A DNA stretch of 64,000 nucleotides from Jeotgalibacillus soli (GCF_000829435.1 NZ_JXRP01000006.1:186001-250000), one strand, 5' to 3'; numbered from the stretch's first letter, positions 1 to 8,976 are shown. A program made the numbers and translations. Notes: a model not told the origin generated them from the letters alone.

Positions 1-268
1 CCACCCAATCCTCTTCGCGAAAATGGATGGAAAGGGTGCCTTCTCTGCGTGGAATATCGTATCGAACAAGCTGATTATTTCGTTCAAACTGATCGACAGC
101 AGCTAGATAGTACCACGGCAGACTGGTTAGTGTTCCATATTTTATATAATATTCCATTCGCTCGTTCAGTCGTTCCTCTCTTGTTTGTTGCGCTTCAGCT
201 GAACCAACAGAGGAAAAGTAAAAAAACAATACTATCGAAGTAAGTGATAATCGAATCCATTGATGCAC
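1..268 (-). CDS. Secreted M23/LytH-like cell-wall peptidase, N-terminal part (cut by window edge)
   Basis: On the minus strand a GTG at 268 follows a GGAGGT ribosome binding site 8 bases upstream and opens a frame that runs off the window. The first ~26 residues form a signal peptide (Arg early, hydrophobic core, SAEA cleavage region). The mature part contains the stretch LPWYYLAAVDQFER, which I recall from the N-terminal region of Bacillus M23-family peptidases of the LytH/YunA type; the catalytic domain would lie outside the window. It diverges from the subtilase gene at 518. Signal peptide and start are seen directly; the family call is from memory of that motif and is moderate. Confidence 0.5.
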   Translation of the reverse strand, partial: MHQWIRLSLTSIVLFFYFSSVGSAEAQQTREERLNERMEYYIKYGTLTSLPWYYLAAVDQFERNNQLVRYDIPRREGTLSIHFREEDWV

Positions 269-381
269 ATCAATTAACCTCCATTTGTTTGCTATAGCAT
301 TTAGACTTCCCTATTCTGCTTCGTTTCATTAAAAATTTGTGATTAACGCTTTTGATTCATGTCAATAAGACCGGTGTTCCT

Positions 382-397
382 TACTACTTAAGTAGTA
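382..397. promoter_or_regulatory. Perfect 16-bp palindrome in divergent promoter region
   Basis: TACTACTTAAGTAGTA is an exact inverted repeat in the 249-base spacer between the divergent peptidase and subtilase genes, about 120 bases before the subtilase start. It is placed and sized like an operator for a dimeric regulator; I cannot name the protein. The rest of the spacer is AT-rich with no gene visible. Confidence 0.4.
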
Positions 398-517
398 TTG
401 AAAATACTTCCTTTGCAGTTAATTTTTATAACCGTTGCCTAATAGAGAGAAATGAAATGCTATGAAAGAATATACATAATGATTTAATTTTCTGAATTTT
501 AAAGAGGAGGGAAAGCT

Positions 518-1975
518 GTGAAAATATCTTCCGCTTTGTTCGGCTCATCGATGGTTTTATCCTTAGGCCTTATTTTTGGCTCAATGTCGTTCAATCAAGA
601 AACAAAAGCATCTTCTTTAAATGAAATTACGGATCCTAAGCTTTCAGAGGTATTAGAGAATACAGCAGGGCCAGTTGAAGTCATCGTGACATTTGACGGA
701 GAGAATGGCGTATCACCGGATCAGATGGAGCTATTAAAGAAAATCGGCGTTGATCAAGGTGTTACATTCGAGAGTCTGCCAATTGCCGGTGCTTTGGCAA
801 CAAAAGATCAGATCAAACAGCTGTTAAAGGCTACGGGGGTTCAGTCGGTATATTACAACGAGCCATTGCAGTACGAAAATGAAGGTGCTACAGATTATAC
901 AGGCGTTGATAAGGTAAAAACAGATCGCAGCTTCCAGGAATTAAATGAAGGCTTTCCGATTACAGGAAACAATATTGGCGTTGTTATCAACGATAGTGGA
1001 GTAGATGGAACGCATAAAGATATCGAATTTGGCCGCAATCTTGTACAAAACGTATTGGGAAGCACCAATTTAAATAGTTTGTCAGGGATCTTTCCTGTTA
1101 CGTATGTAGAAAATGTGCCGAATACGGATTCCAGTTCAGGACATGGAACGCATGTTGCCGGAACGGTTGGCGGAACTGGTGCGATATCGGCTGGTAAATA
1201 TGAAGGAGTGGCCCCTGGAGCGAACCTGATTGGGTATGGTTCCGGGGCGGCCGTAGCGATGCTTGATACACTTGGTGGATTCGACTATGCGCTTACTCAT
1301 CAGCAGGAGTATAACATCCGCATTATTACAAATTCATGGGGAGCTACAAGTGATGCCGGCACTGATTTTGACCCGAATCATCCGATTAATATTGTAACGA
1401 AAAAACTGTATGACCGCGGGATCATTACTGTCTTTTCTGCCGGAAACTCTGGACCAAACGAATCAACCATTTCAGGCAACTATAAAAAAGCGCCTTGGGT
1501 CGTAACAGTCGCAGCAGGTGATAAACAAGGAAATCTTGCTAATTTCTCTTCTCGTGGATTAAAGGGACATGGAGGAACAGTTACGGTTGATGGAATGTCC
1601 TACAAATGGGAGGATCGTCCAACCGTTACAGCACCGGGAGTAGATATCATTTCAACAAGAGTATTCACACCATTGTCTGCCTTGAGTGCGGCAAAGGATA
1701 TTGAAAATATATCTCCTGCACATTTGCCGTATTACACAACGTTTAGCGGTACTTCAATGGCGGCTCCGCATACGGCAGGAATTATTGCCTTGCTGCTGGA
1801 GGTGGAGCCAAGCTTAAATTCTTTTGAGGTGAAAGATATTCTTGAACAAACCGCGACAGACATGGAGGGCTACGAAAGCTGGGAAACAGGCGCGGGATAT
1901 GTCAATGCCTATGAAGCAGTAAAATCAGCCTTTACGTACCAGCAAGATAAAAACAAAATGAAAAAAGCGAATTAA
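518..1975 (+). CDS. Secreted subtilisin-like serine protease (S8)
   Basis: 485 aa S8 peptidase. Residues 1-~31 are a signal peptide; ~45-125 look like an I9-type propeptide that would be removed on maturation. The catalytic triad is visible: Asp159 in NDSGVDGTH, His209 in SSGHGTHVAG, Ser413 in GTSMAAPH, with oxyanion Asn310 in SAGNSGPN. The start is GTG at 518, 6 bases after a GAGGAGGG ribosome binding site. It ends soon after the catalytic domain with a Lys-rich tail and has no wall-binding module, so it should be released. The next gene, 35 bases on, encodes a close paralogue that adds SLH modules, so the pair looks like a tandem duplication probably transcribed together. Likely role is extracellular protein degradation; the exact substrate is unknown. 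Confidence 0.9.
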   Translation: MKISSALFGSSMVLSLGLIFGSMSFNQETKASSLNEITDPKLSEVLENTAGPVEVIVTFDGENGVSPDQMELLKKIGVDQGVTFESLPIAGALATKDQIKQLLKATGVQSVYYNEPLQYENEGATDYTGVDKVKTDRSFQELNEGFPITGNNIGVVINDSGVDGTHKDIEFGRNLVQNVLGSTNLNSLSGIFPVTYVENVPNTDSSSGHGTHVAGTVGGTGAISAGKYEGVAPGANLIGYGSGAAVAMLDTLGGFDYALTHQQEYNIRIITNSWGATSDAGTDFDPNHPINIVTKKLYDRGIITVFSAGNSGPNESTISGNYKKAPWVVTVAAGDKQGNLANFSSRGLKGHGGTVTVDGMSYKWEDRPTVTAPGVDIISTRVFTPLSALSAAKDIENISPAHLPYYTTFSGTSMAAPHTAGIIALLLEVEPSLNSFEVKDILEQTATDMEGYESWETGAGYVNAYEAVKSAFTYQQDKNKMKKAN

Positions 1976-2010
1976 ACATAAAACTAAATTAATTCAAAAG
2001 GAGCTTGATT

Positions 2011-4470
2011 ATGAAAAGAATACTTTCTCTAGTATGTGTGTTGATTCTAATCTCACCTGTTTTTTCAACAGCTGGTGCAACGAGCTTTCCTTCAGGTTCA
2101 GTAAGTAATGTTGTAAATGATCAGGTTTGGAATGCACTTGCTGAAGGAGATGGAACTGCACAGGTTATTATTACCTTCGATGGAGATGAAAAACCAAACG
2201 CAAATCAGCTTAGCCTTATAGAAGAAGCAGGGATCACAAATGGATTATCCATGAATTCCCTCCCGATGGTTGGGGCGATTGCAACCAAATCGCAAATTGA
2301 AACGATTGCACAAAACGATGAAGTGCAATCCGTATTTTTAAACGAAAAGCTGACGTATTTTAACGCAGATGCAACCGAGCTGACAGGTGTAGATAAAGTA
2401 AGAACTGACAATGAGTTTAGGCAGCAAAATGGCGGTTTTCCCGTATCAGGGAAGGGCGTTGGTGTTGTAGTTAATGACAGCGGCGTGGATGGTACACATA
2501 AAGACCATGAATTAGGCAGAAACCTTGTTCAAAATGTACTTGGAACAACGAACCTGCAAGGACTAACTGGTATTGTGCCAATCTCGTATACAGAAAATGT
2601 GGTGAACACGGATACGAATTCAGGTCACGGTACCCATGTAGCCGGAAGTGTGGGCGGAACGGGAGCCCTATCAAGCGGACTGCATGAAGGAGCAGCACCC
2701 GGTGCCGATTTAGTCGGATATGGATCAGGCGGTGCACTGTTTATTTTGGACGCGATTGGCGGATTTGATTATGCCATTACGCATCAGAGAGAGTACGACA
2801 TTCGCGTCATTACGAATTCATGGGGATCATCAGGTGATTTTGAACCGACCGACCCGGTAAACATTGCAAGTAAAAAAGCATTTGATCGCGGCATCGTCGT
2901 GTTATTTGCAGCAGGAAATGAAGGGCCATCAGAAAATACACATAATCCATATGCAAAAGCCCCGTGGGTCATCTCTGTAGGAGCTGGTGTGAAGGATGGA
3001 ACGCTGGCTGACTTTTCATCTAGAGGAACCAAGGGTGTTGGTGGAACCTTCACCATGGACGGACAGGAATGGTCGTGGAAGGATGAGCCAACGATTGTTG
3101 CTCCTGGGGTAGACATTATTTCCACACGAGTGCCTGGTCCTTTATCAGCACTTTCAGCTGCGAAGGATGCAGAGCTTATTGAACCGGGACATCTTCCGTA
3201 TTACACAACGATGAGCGGAACTTCAATGGCAACTCCTCACGCTGCAGGAATTGTGGCATTGCTATTGGAGGCAAATCCAAGTCTGTCTCCTGAAAAAGTA
3301 AAGCATATTTTAGAAATGACAGCGACCAATATGCCTGGCTATGAGTCATGGGAGGTAGGGGCTGGACATGTAAATGCTTATGCTACGGTGGATATGGCTT
3401 TTAATGAGAAGGTCTACGGTGCAACATTAAACAGCGGGCAAACATTTCATTCAAATGTAGAAACAGCTTCAACAAGTGAAGATTTTTCGATCAACTATAT
3501 AACAGCCGGCAGCGAAAAATATGAATTTAATGTTGAAGAAGGGCTGACAAGTCTCCTTTCAAGAGTGAACGGGTATGGACTTTTCGAAGCGACCGGTAAT
3601 CCTGTCAATCTCGTATTGACCGCACCGGACGGTAAAGAATACAGCTCTGGCATCAGTCTGCTATTTGCACTGGAAACAGAACGTGTTGTTCTTGTAAGTA
3701 ACCCAATTCCAGGCAAGTGGACTGCTGAAATTAGAGGGTTAAGAGGGAATGAAATAAATCCAATAGGTGCCGCTTTTCCTGAAAGCGTAGAAGGAGCACT
3801 AACGTTCACCAAAATTTCTGGGTATACAGGACTGAATGATATAGAAGGTCATGAAGCCGAAGTAGCGATTTTACTTGGAATCAACAACCGATTATTCGAT
3901 GGAAATAAAAATGGTGCGTTTCGACCTGATCAAAAACTGACACGGGCTGAGCTGGCAAAATCATTGGTGATGGGTGCTGAAATTCGTCAGAGTCTGCCGG
4001 CGCAGCCAACCTTTAAGGATGTAAGCAAGGCTGATCAGCCATTTGTTGAGGCTGTTGCTGCAAAAGGAGCTGCATTCCGTGATCAAAACCACGCATTCGA
4101 TGGCGTCGTTTTGACGGAAGAAAACGGAAAGTTTGCACCCAAGGGTTCCGTAACGAAAGCGGAGCTTGCATACAGCTTAGTCCAAAGCTTAGGTTTGCAG
4201 GAGCAGGCGGAAGCACATATTGGAGATGTTACGGTTCAATATAAGGATGAAAGAATTGTATTGAAGGATCAAGCGGATATTCCTGAACATTTAAAAGGAT
4301 ATGTACAATTGGCATTAGATTTGAATATTCTTAATGCTCATTTTGCCATCACTCAAGGGACATATGATTTAAAGCCGAAAGTTGAAGCCGCTATATCACC
4401 ATCTGTAGCGGTGACGCGAGGCGATTTTGCTGTTGCTTTCACACGTTACTTCCATGTGTTTTTTCAATAG
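2011..4470 (+). CDS. Secreted subtilisin-like protease with C-terminal SLH modules
   Basis: 819 aa from the ATG at 2011, chosen because AAAAGGAG lies 7 bases upstream (an in-frame TTG at 2005 is too close to it). Residues ~1-23 are a signal peptide. The triad is Asp156 (NDSGVDGTH), His206 (NSGHGTHVAG) and Ser405 (GTSMATPH), with Asn303 in AAGNEGP. After the catalytic domain comes a beta-rich pre-peptidase-like segment (~470-610), then at least two S-layer-homology modules (~615-760) with typical patterns such as GAFRPDQKLTRAELAKSLV. SLH modules bind pyruvylated secondary wall polymers, so this paralogue should stay on the cell surface while its upstream neighbour diffuses away. The catalytic halves of the two proteins are highly alike over their whole length. 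Confidence 0.9.
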   Translation: MKRILSLVCVLILISPVFSTAGATSFPSGSVSNVVNDQVWNALAEGDGTAQVIITFDGDEKPNANQLSLIEEAGITNGLSMNSLPMVGAIATKSQIETIAQNDEVQSVFLNEKLTYFNADATELTGVDKVRTDNEFRQQNGGFPVSGKGVGVVVNDSGVDGTHKDHELGRNLVQNVLGTTNLQGLTGIVPISYTENVVNTDTNSGHGTHVAGSVGGTGALSSGLHEGAAPGADLVGYGSGGALFILDAIGGFDYAITHQREYDIRVITNSWGSSGDFEPTDPVNIASKKAFDRGIVVLFAAGNEGPSENTHNPYAKAPWVISVGAGVKDGTLADFSSRGTKGVGGTFTMDGQEWSWKDEPTIVAPGVDIISTRVPGPLSALSAAKDAELIEPGHLPYYTTMSGTSMATPHAAGIVALLLEANPSLSPEKVKHILEMTATNMPGYESWEVGAGHVNAYATVDMAFNEKVYGATLNSGQTFHSNVETASTSEDFSINYITAGSEKYEFNVEEGLTSLLSRVNGYGLFEATGNPVNLVLTAPDGKEYSSGISLLFALETERVVLVSNPIPGKWTAEIRGLRGNEINPIGAAFPESVEGALTFTKISGYTGLNDIEGHEAEVAILLGINNRLFDGNKNGAFRPDQKLTRAELAKSLVMGAEIRQSLPAQPTFKDVSKADQPFVEAVAAKGAAFRDQNHAFDGVVLTEENGKFAPKGSVTKAELAYSLVQSLGLQEQAEAHIGDVTVQYKDERIVLKDQADIPEHLKGYVQLALDLNILNAHFAITQGTYDLKPKVEAAISPSVAVTRGDFAVAFTRYFHVFFQ

Positions 4471-4661
4471 GCTTTGTTAAAGGTGTCTGTTGATTGCAGC
4501 ACACAGGCGTTCGCTTTCCGCGGGGCGGGCGGTGAAGCCTCCCGGACCGCAGAGACGCACCTGCTTGAGTCTCACCTGTCCCGCTTCTGCCCGCAGGAGT
4601 CTTACACACTCGCTCCAATCAACGCATGCAAGAATCAACAATGGACTTGAACATAGCTTTT
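4470..4661 (+). repeat. Dispersed palindromic repeat, copy 1 (long form)
   Basis: The element starts exactly at the last base of the protease stop codon (GGCTTTGTTAAA) and ends near ACATAGCTTTT. Inside are CTGTTGATTGCAGCACAC, a GC-rich block with CGCTTTCCGCGG, and ACTCGCTCCAATCAAC followed by a second AATCAACAATGGAC. Related copies are at 18622, 23846, 25383 and 31152. It is GC-richer than its surroundings, can fold into imperfect hairpins, and has no convincing ORF. It sits between the gene and its terminator (4673), as if inserted there. Confidence 0.8.
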
Positions 4662-4672
4662 CAATGGAATCG

Positions 4673-4713
4673 ACTCAGCATCGTTGTAATTTTACAGCGA
4701 TGCTGAGTTTTTG
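4673..4713 (+). terminator. Rho-independent terminator of the subtilase pair
   Basis: ACTCAGCATCG at 4673-4683 pairs perfectly with CGATGCTGAGT at 4698-4708, followed by TTTTTG. It lies about 200 bases after the stop codon, separated from it by the dispersed repeat. Confidence 0.85.
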
Positions 4714-4779
4714 ATTAAAATAGGGGAAATCATGCGAAGGCAGGTCTTCATTTCGGATTTTGTGAGCCTGAGTATGACG

Positions 4780-4900
4780 GTTATGGGCCAAAGTTTTGGA
4801 TTTATGTTCAAATGTTTTTCAGTTATGGACCTTGGCTGCGCATTTATGGATCAAAGTCTCATAATGGGTCAAAGCAACTCGTTTATGCATCTTCCTCTCG
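4780..4900. repeat. Degenerate 21-bp tandem repeat, variant A
   Basis: Units around TTTATGGATCAAAG recur with the A of ATG at 4783, 4804, 4825, 4846, 4864 and 4885, i.e. spacings of 21, 21, 21, 18 and 21. A frame through it gives Met every seventh residue, but this reflects the repeat rather than a gene: no good ribosome binding site, signal or domain. Similar-period arrays occur at 33690, 35510, 42160 and 57434. Confidence 0.7.
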
Positions 4901-5004
4901 ATTATAGGATTCAACAGAGAAACTACTCTTAAATACATACTGGACAATGTTAGGTTTAATACGATAAGATGGAAAAAATTTGTTTCCGGGAGAGGATTTG
5001 TCAT

Positions 5005-5931
5005 ATGGACATAGGCGTTGTAATTTCGACAATCGGAGTTATGGGAATCCTCATTACAATTGGTGCGTTATTTGCCCATCATGTGAATATGACCACGGAA
5101 GTAAAGTATGTCTTTATTTTAATGATTATTAATATAGCGGTTCCCTCTGTTATTTTAAACGGGGTGTTTAGCATTGATATGTCAGGAGAAACGTTATCGC
5201 TTGCTGCCCAAGTGTTTGGCATTTCGCTTGCTTATCACGTTTTATCACTTGCATTTGTTTGGATATTTGCGAGAATGCTTCGCTTTCGCTCCACATTTGC
5301 TGTCAAAATGACGGTGCTGGGTGCACTTGGGAACACTGGATTTATCGGCATTCCATTGGCCGCTACGATTTTTGGTCCAATGGGCGGTTTTTTAGCCGCG
5401 ATTTTTGATGCAGGACTGAGTGTCGTGAATTATACGATTGTCATTTACTTGCTTAAGGCAGAAGGTAAGTTCCGTTTTAGCCAGCTTAAGGCATTAATCA
5501 ACGGACCTGTTATTGCAATTATTGCAGGGATCATTATAGCCGTTACGGGCTTTCATCCGCCGCAAGTAGTGAACCAACTTACAAGCATGCTAGCGGGGCT
5601 GGCTGCACCTATGGCAATGCTATATGTTGGTATGCTTTTACCGCCACTGCTTAAGAAAAAGAGAAAAATAATGTTTCCGCAGCTATGGTTTCCGGTCGTA
5701 TTTCGACTGCTGCTGGTACCGTTAACGGTTATGCTCATTTTTAATCTTATCTCTTTCGATGGGTGGACGGCCAACATGATTGTTCTGCAAGCAGGTATGC
5801 CGACTGCCATGGCGCTGGCTGTTTTATTTTCACGTTATACAGATGAAGAGGATACAGCGGTTGTAACGATTTTTTCCACAACACTTCTTAGTCTTCTTAC
5901 CATCCCATTGCTTGCTATGATGATGCTTTAG
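5005..5931 (+). CDS. AEC (auxin efflux carrier) family permease
   Basis: 308 aa from the ATG at 5005, preceded by GGGAGAGGA about 9 bases upstream; an in-frame ATG at 4969 has no such site. About ten hydrophobic segments with the AEC two-halves pattern: NIAVPSVILNG in the first half, LGALGNTGFIGIPLA near the middle, and LQAGMPTAMALAVLFSRY in the second. AEC members in bacteria export or import small carboxylates such as malate or malonate; nothing here fixes the substrate. It appears monocistronic, with variant-A repeats upstream and a lactonase-like gene 90 bases downstream. Confidence 0.85.
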   Translation: MDIGVVISTIGVMGILITIGALFAHHVNMTTEVKYVFILMIINIAVPSVILNGVFSIDMSGETLSLAAQVFGISLAYHVLSLAFVWIFARMLRFRSTFAVKMTVLGALGNTGFIGIPLAATIFGPMGGFLAAIFDAGLSVVNYTIVIYLLKAEGKFRFSQLKALINGPVIAIIAGIIIAVTGFHPPQVVNQLTSMLAGLAAPMAMLYVGMLLPPLLKKKRKIMFPQLWFPVVFRLLLVPLTVMLIFNLISFDGWTANMIVLQAGMPTAMALAVLFSRYTDEEDTAVVTIFSTTLLSLLTIPLLAMMML

Positions 5932-6022
5932 GCAGACCTTAATTGTTTTATTATGGCTGAATGTGGTATGTAAGAGGTAGAATAAACATGAGCTTTTATT
6001 ATATGGGAAGGAGCGAGTTAGT

Positions 6023-7078
6023 TTGGGACAATCAATCTTTACAGGTTACATAGGTACGTACACAAAAGGGAAAAGCAAAGGTGTCTATTCCTTTAAAGTG
6101 GATACAGAAAACGGAAAGCTGGAAAAAGCGGAGGTGGCAGCTGAGCTTACGAACCCTACATATGTCACGATCAGTGGGGATGAACGTTTCCTTTATGCTG
6201 TTGCAAAGGAGGGAGAAAAAGGCGGGCTTGCTGCTTATGAAATTGATGGGACATCAGGTCAGCTTACACTCTTGAACGCTGTTACTGAAAAAAGCGGATC
6301 TCCTTGTCACGTTAGTGTCGATCCAGAAAATCGATTTGCTGTAGCTGCCTACTATCATGACGGTACGGCGGTTCTTTATACGGTGAACCCTGAAACTGGT
6401 GCACTTGATGAGCAGGTTTCCATCGCACAGCAAGAAGGAAGTGGTCCGAATCAGGAGCGTCAGGATGGACCGCATATGCATTTTGGCGGTTTTACGCCTG
6501 ATGGGAAATATATCGCAGGTGTTGATTTAGGCACGGATGAGGTCATTACGTATGAGTACAAAAACGGACATCTTATGGATGTACACCGTTTGGCGGTTGC
6601 ACCGGGTGCTGGACCGAGACATCTTACATTCCATCCCAATGGTGCTACAGCTTACCTGATGACAGAGCTAAGCAATGAGGTCATCGTTTTGCGCTATGAG
6701 TCAGGGGTATTCACGGCAATCCAAACAATTTCGGCGATCCCTTCTGACTTCACCGAAAACAGTCAAGGCAGCGCCATCCATATATCTTCTGATGGACGTT
6801 TTGTCTATGCGGGTAACCGTGGACACGATTCCATTGCCGTATTTGAGGTGAATCCTGAGAACGATGAGCTGGCTTTAGTTGAATACACACCTACTGGAGG
6901 CAGTTGGCCTCGTGATTTTGTGTTGGATCCAACCGAAAAATTTGTTATTGCCACTAATCAGGAAAGCAGCAACGTGGTCCTATTCACAAGAGATCAGGAA
7001 ACAGGCAAGCTAAGCCAAACCGATTCTGTCATTGAAGTTCCTGATCCTGTATGTGTTAAATTCCTTAGTGGAAAGTAA
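6023..7078 (+). CDS. pgl: 6-phosphogluconolactonase-like seven-bladed beta-propeller (YkgB/Pgl type)
   Basis: 351 aa cytosolic protein, start TTG at 6023 after GGGAAGGAGCG. It shows the lactonase-family N-terminus GYIGTYTKGKSKGVY, repeated blades with 'DP...AVAAYYHDGTAVLY' patterns, the loop DGPHMHFGGFTPDGKY, the PGAGPRHLTFHPNG motif and GNRGHDSIAVFEV. The family (B. subtilis YkgB, E. coli Pgl) hydrolyses 6-phosphogluconolactone in the oxidative pentose phosphate pathway. Length matches the family. The assignment to the family is strong; activity on that exact lactone is inferred. Confidence 0.8.
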   Translation: MGQSIFTGYIGTYTKGKSKGVYSFKVDTENGKLEKAEVAAELTNPTYVTISGDERFLYAVAKEGEKGGLAAYEIDGTSGQLTLLNAVTEKSGSPCHVSVDPENRFAVAAYYHDGTAVLYTVNPETGALDEQVSIAQQEGSGPNQERQDGPHMHFGGFTPDGKYIAGVDLGTDEVITYEYKNGHLMDVHRLAVAPGAGPRHLTFHPNGATAYLMTELSNEVIVLRYESGVFTAIQTISAIPSDFTENSQGSAIHISSDGRFVYAGNRGHDSIAVFEVNPENDELALVEYTPTGGSWPRDFVLDPTEKFVIATNQESSNVVLFTRDQETGKLSQTDSVIEVPDPVCVKFLSGK

Positions 7079-7235
7079 TAGATAATATGCCGAGGTATAA
7101 TGCCAGGCTATTGTCGCTTCAAAGCTGTACTATGAACTTAACCTAATAAAGCAGAAAATTTTAGTTTAGATAAAAATTATGTGATAATAATAATTGCTGA
7201 GAACATACTAAACGATCCATGAAGGAGATAGAAGG

Positions 7236-7535
7236 ATGAAGTGTAAAATTAATCGCAACGCTGCAAAACAATTCAAAAAAATGTTGAGCAGTGAAGAAGC
7301 AGAAGGCAAAATGATTCGTGTATTCGTGACACATGAACATGGAGATCACGCTCACTACGATGTTAAACTTGATACACCGACTGAACATGATGAAATCGTG
7401 AAAACAGATAAAGATGTGGACATTCTTTTGGACACGAGAGAAGCATTTTTGGATGGTATTTGGGTGCAGTATTTCTTCCTGCCTAAAGAAGAATTTGTTA
7501 TCACGAACTCATCTAAGGGTGGACATGTTCATTAA
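7236..7535 (+). CDS. HesB/IscA-like (Fe-S biosynthesis domain) small protein
   Basis: 99 aa, ATG at 7236 with GAAGGAGAT upstream. Its sequence fits the Bacillus HesB-like family: KINRNAAKQFKKMLSSEEAEGKMIRVFVTHEHGDHAHYDVKLD and a C-terminal VITNSSKGGHVH. Classical A-type carriers use three conserved Cys; this protein has a single Cys at position 3 and a His-rich segment (HEHGDHAHY, HVH) instead, so cluster delivery in the IscA manner is doubtful. A strong bidirectional terminator follows. Role unknown beyond the fold. Confidence 0.65.
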   Translation: MKCKINRNAAKQFKKMLSSEEAEGKMIRVFVTHEHGDHAHYDVKLDTPTEHDEIVKTDKDVDILLDTREAFLDGIWVQYFFLPKEEFVITNSSKGGHVH

Positions 7536-7593
7536 TTCTTTCAATAAAGAGTAGCGTAATACTTGATCTTTTAGCGAATCGTGTATTCAAAAT

Positions 7594-7625
7594 AAAAACC
7601 AGATCCTTTTAGGATCTGGTTTTTA
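7594..7625. terminator. Bidirectional terminator
   Basis: AAAAACCAGATCC / GGATCTGGTTTTT with a TTTTA loop lies between the convergent HesB-like and MFS genes and has A and T runs on both sides, so it can end both transcripts. Confidence 0.85.
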
Positions 7626-7638
7626 TGTTAAGTTCCAT

Positions 7639-8838
7639 CTATAACTGGTCTGCTTCAATTTGCAGTAATTGCTTATTTTTTTTTCGCTGCCAAGCCATGG
7701 AACCGATCATGGTAATGGCAAGGACAACCAACCCCAATATGAATGGATAAGAGATATCAACGTCGTACAGTCGACCTGCAATGGTTGGACCTAATACGTT
7801 TCCTATACTCATATAAGCATTGTTCATCCCCATTGCGAAGCCTTGTTCATTACCAGCAAGCTTGGAGATCAATGTGTTAAGTACAGGACGCAGGATAGAT
7901 GTAGCCAGGAAGATAATCAGGGTTACAGTGAAAAATAATGCGTAGCTTGAAGCGAATAGAGATAACAAGAATCCGAATGTTGCTACAGCGAGAAACATAG
8001 TTAATACGGCCCCTTCGCCGAATTTACGCACAATACGTTCAACAACAAATAGCTGGACAATGACGCTGATTATACCTGTCGCGGTGATCATGATGGCAAT
8101 TTGCTGAGGCGTAGCGCCAAATTCATTGTCTACGAAAAGCCCAAGCACTGATTCGTACGCCATTAAGCCGAAACTCATGACAAGTGTGATCACAAGAGGA
8201 ATAAAATAAGGCTTGCGGACAGATTGAGCAATCTGTTTCACCATAGGAGCTTGATCAATCTCAGGCATTAGGCTTCCTTGTTCTCCGCTTTCTTTTAATA
8301 CAAGGATGGAAAAAAATACTGCTGCTAGAGATACGAGAGCAGATACTAGAAGGGGAACCTTTAATCCAAAATCCGCTAAAAATCCTCCAATACCTGGCCC
8401 GATAACAATTCCAAGAGACATTGCTGCAGAGATAAAACTATTTCCTTTAGCACGCTGATCCATTGTTGTGATGTCTGCTACATATGCAAAGATCGCGGGT
8501 ATTAAGAGAGCTGCACCAATACCACCAATGACTCGTGAAAAGTAAAGCACCCAGATGGAATCAGAGAGATAAAAAACAAACATGGACAGCGTTAATCCGC
8601 TTAAACCGGCGATGATCATTTTACGGCGACCATACTGATCAGCCCATTTTCCTGCAATCGGAGACATAACGAGCTGAGCTCCTGCAAAGATAGCAATCAT
8701 AAGTCCAGCCGCTGTACCGCCCTCTCCAATAGAAGCAAGATAAGCGGGTAAAATTGGAATAATGATTCCAAAACTCCCAATGGCAATAAACATATTGATC
8801 ATTAAGATGATCATCTTTTTGCGTTGTTCAGGTGACAC
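7639..8838 (-). CDS. MFS drug:H+ antiporter (DHA1, Bmr/NorA-like)
   Basis: 399 aa, GTG start at 8838 after AAGGAATGAATT. Twelve hydrophobic segments; MFS motif A GKWADQYGRRK at 63-73 after TM2 and the antiporter motif C (GIVIGPGIGGFLADF, ~143-157) in TM5, which marks exporters rather than uptake systems. Overall resemblance is to Bmr/Blt/NorA multidrug pumps. It is transcribed divergently from a MarR regulator with 138 bases between the starts, the usual arrangement for a drug pump controlled by its ligand-sensing repressor. Substrates cannot be told from sequence. Confidence 0.85.
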   Translation of the reverse strand: MSPEQRKKMIILMINMFIAIGSFGIIIPILPAYLASIGEGGTAAGLMIAIFAGAQLVMSPIAGKWADQYGRRKMIIAGLSGLTLSMFVFYLSDSIWVLYFSRVIGGIGAALLIPAIFAYVADITTMDQRAKGNSFISAAMSLGIVIGPGIGGFLADFGLKVPLLVSALVSLAAVFFSILVLKESGEQGSLMPEIDQAPMVKQIAQSVRKPYFIPLVITLVMSFGLMAYESVLGLFVDNEFGATPQQIAIMITATGIISVIVQLFVVERIVRKFGEGAVLTMFLAVATFGFLLSLFASSYALFFTVTLIIFLATSILRPVLNTLISKLAGNEQGFAMGMNNAYMSIGNVLGPTIAGRLYDVDISYPFILGLVVLAITMIGSMAWQRKKNKQLLQIEADQL

Positions 8839-8883
8839 AATTCATTCCTTCTTTCTAAATGCGCGATTCAATTTCTAATGAAT

Positions 8884-8902
8884 TAGTTCGCATGGTTAAC
8901 TA
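8884..8902. promoter_or_regulatory. Candidate MarR operator
   Basis: TAGTT-N9-AACTA is an inverted repeat in the middle of the divergent spacer, next to TTGACA (8904-8909). TATAAT at 8922-8927 is only 12 bases from that hexamer, so these two do not form a normal promoter together. Operator role is inferred from position. Confidence 0.35.
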
Positions 8903-8976
8903 TTTGACACCCTAGTCATGTTATAATGATTTACAGACAATGTCAATAAAATGGTTTAGATGAAAGGAACTTGAGT

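Noticed and set aside
49-243. 64-codon plus-strand open frame at the left edge
   Set aside because: It is the antisense of the minus-strand peptidase gene, which has a signal peptide and a ribosome binding site; the plus frame has neither.
4490-4714. 74-codon frame inside the dispersed repeat
   Set aside because: Arg/Pro-rich translation of a GC-rich palindrome, differing between copies; no conserved coding frame.
4711-4932. Frame with Met every seven residues
   Set aside because: Produced by the 21-bp variant-A repeat; no ribosome site and no domain.
8904-8927. TTGACA/TATAAT as a standard promoter for the MarR gene
   Set aside because: The spacer is only 12 bases, too short for sigma-A; the boxes probably belong to different elements.
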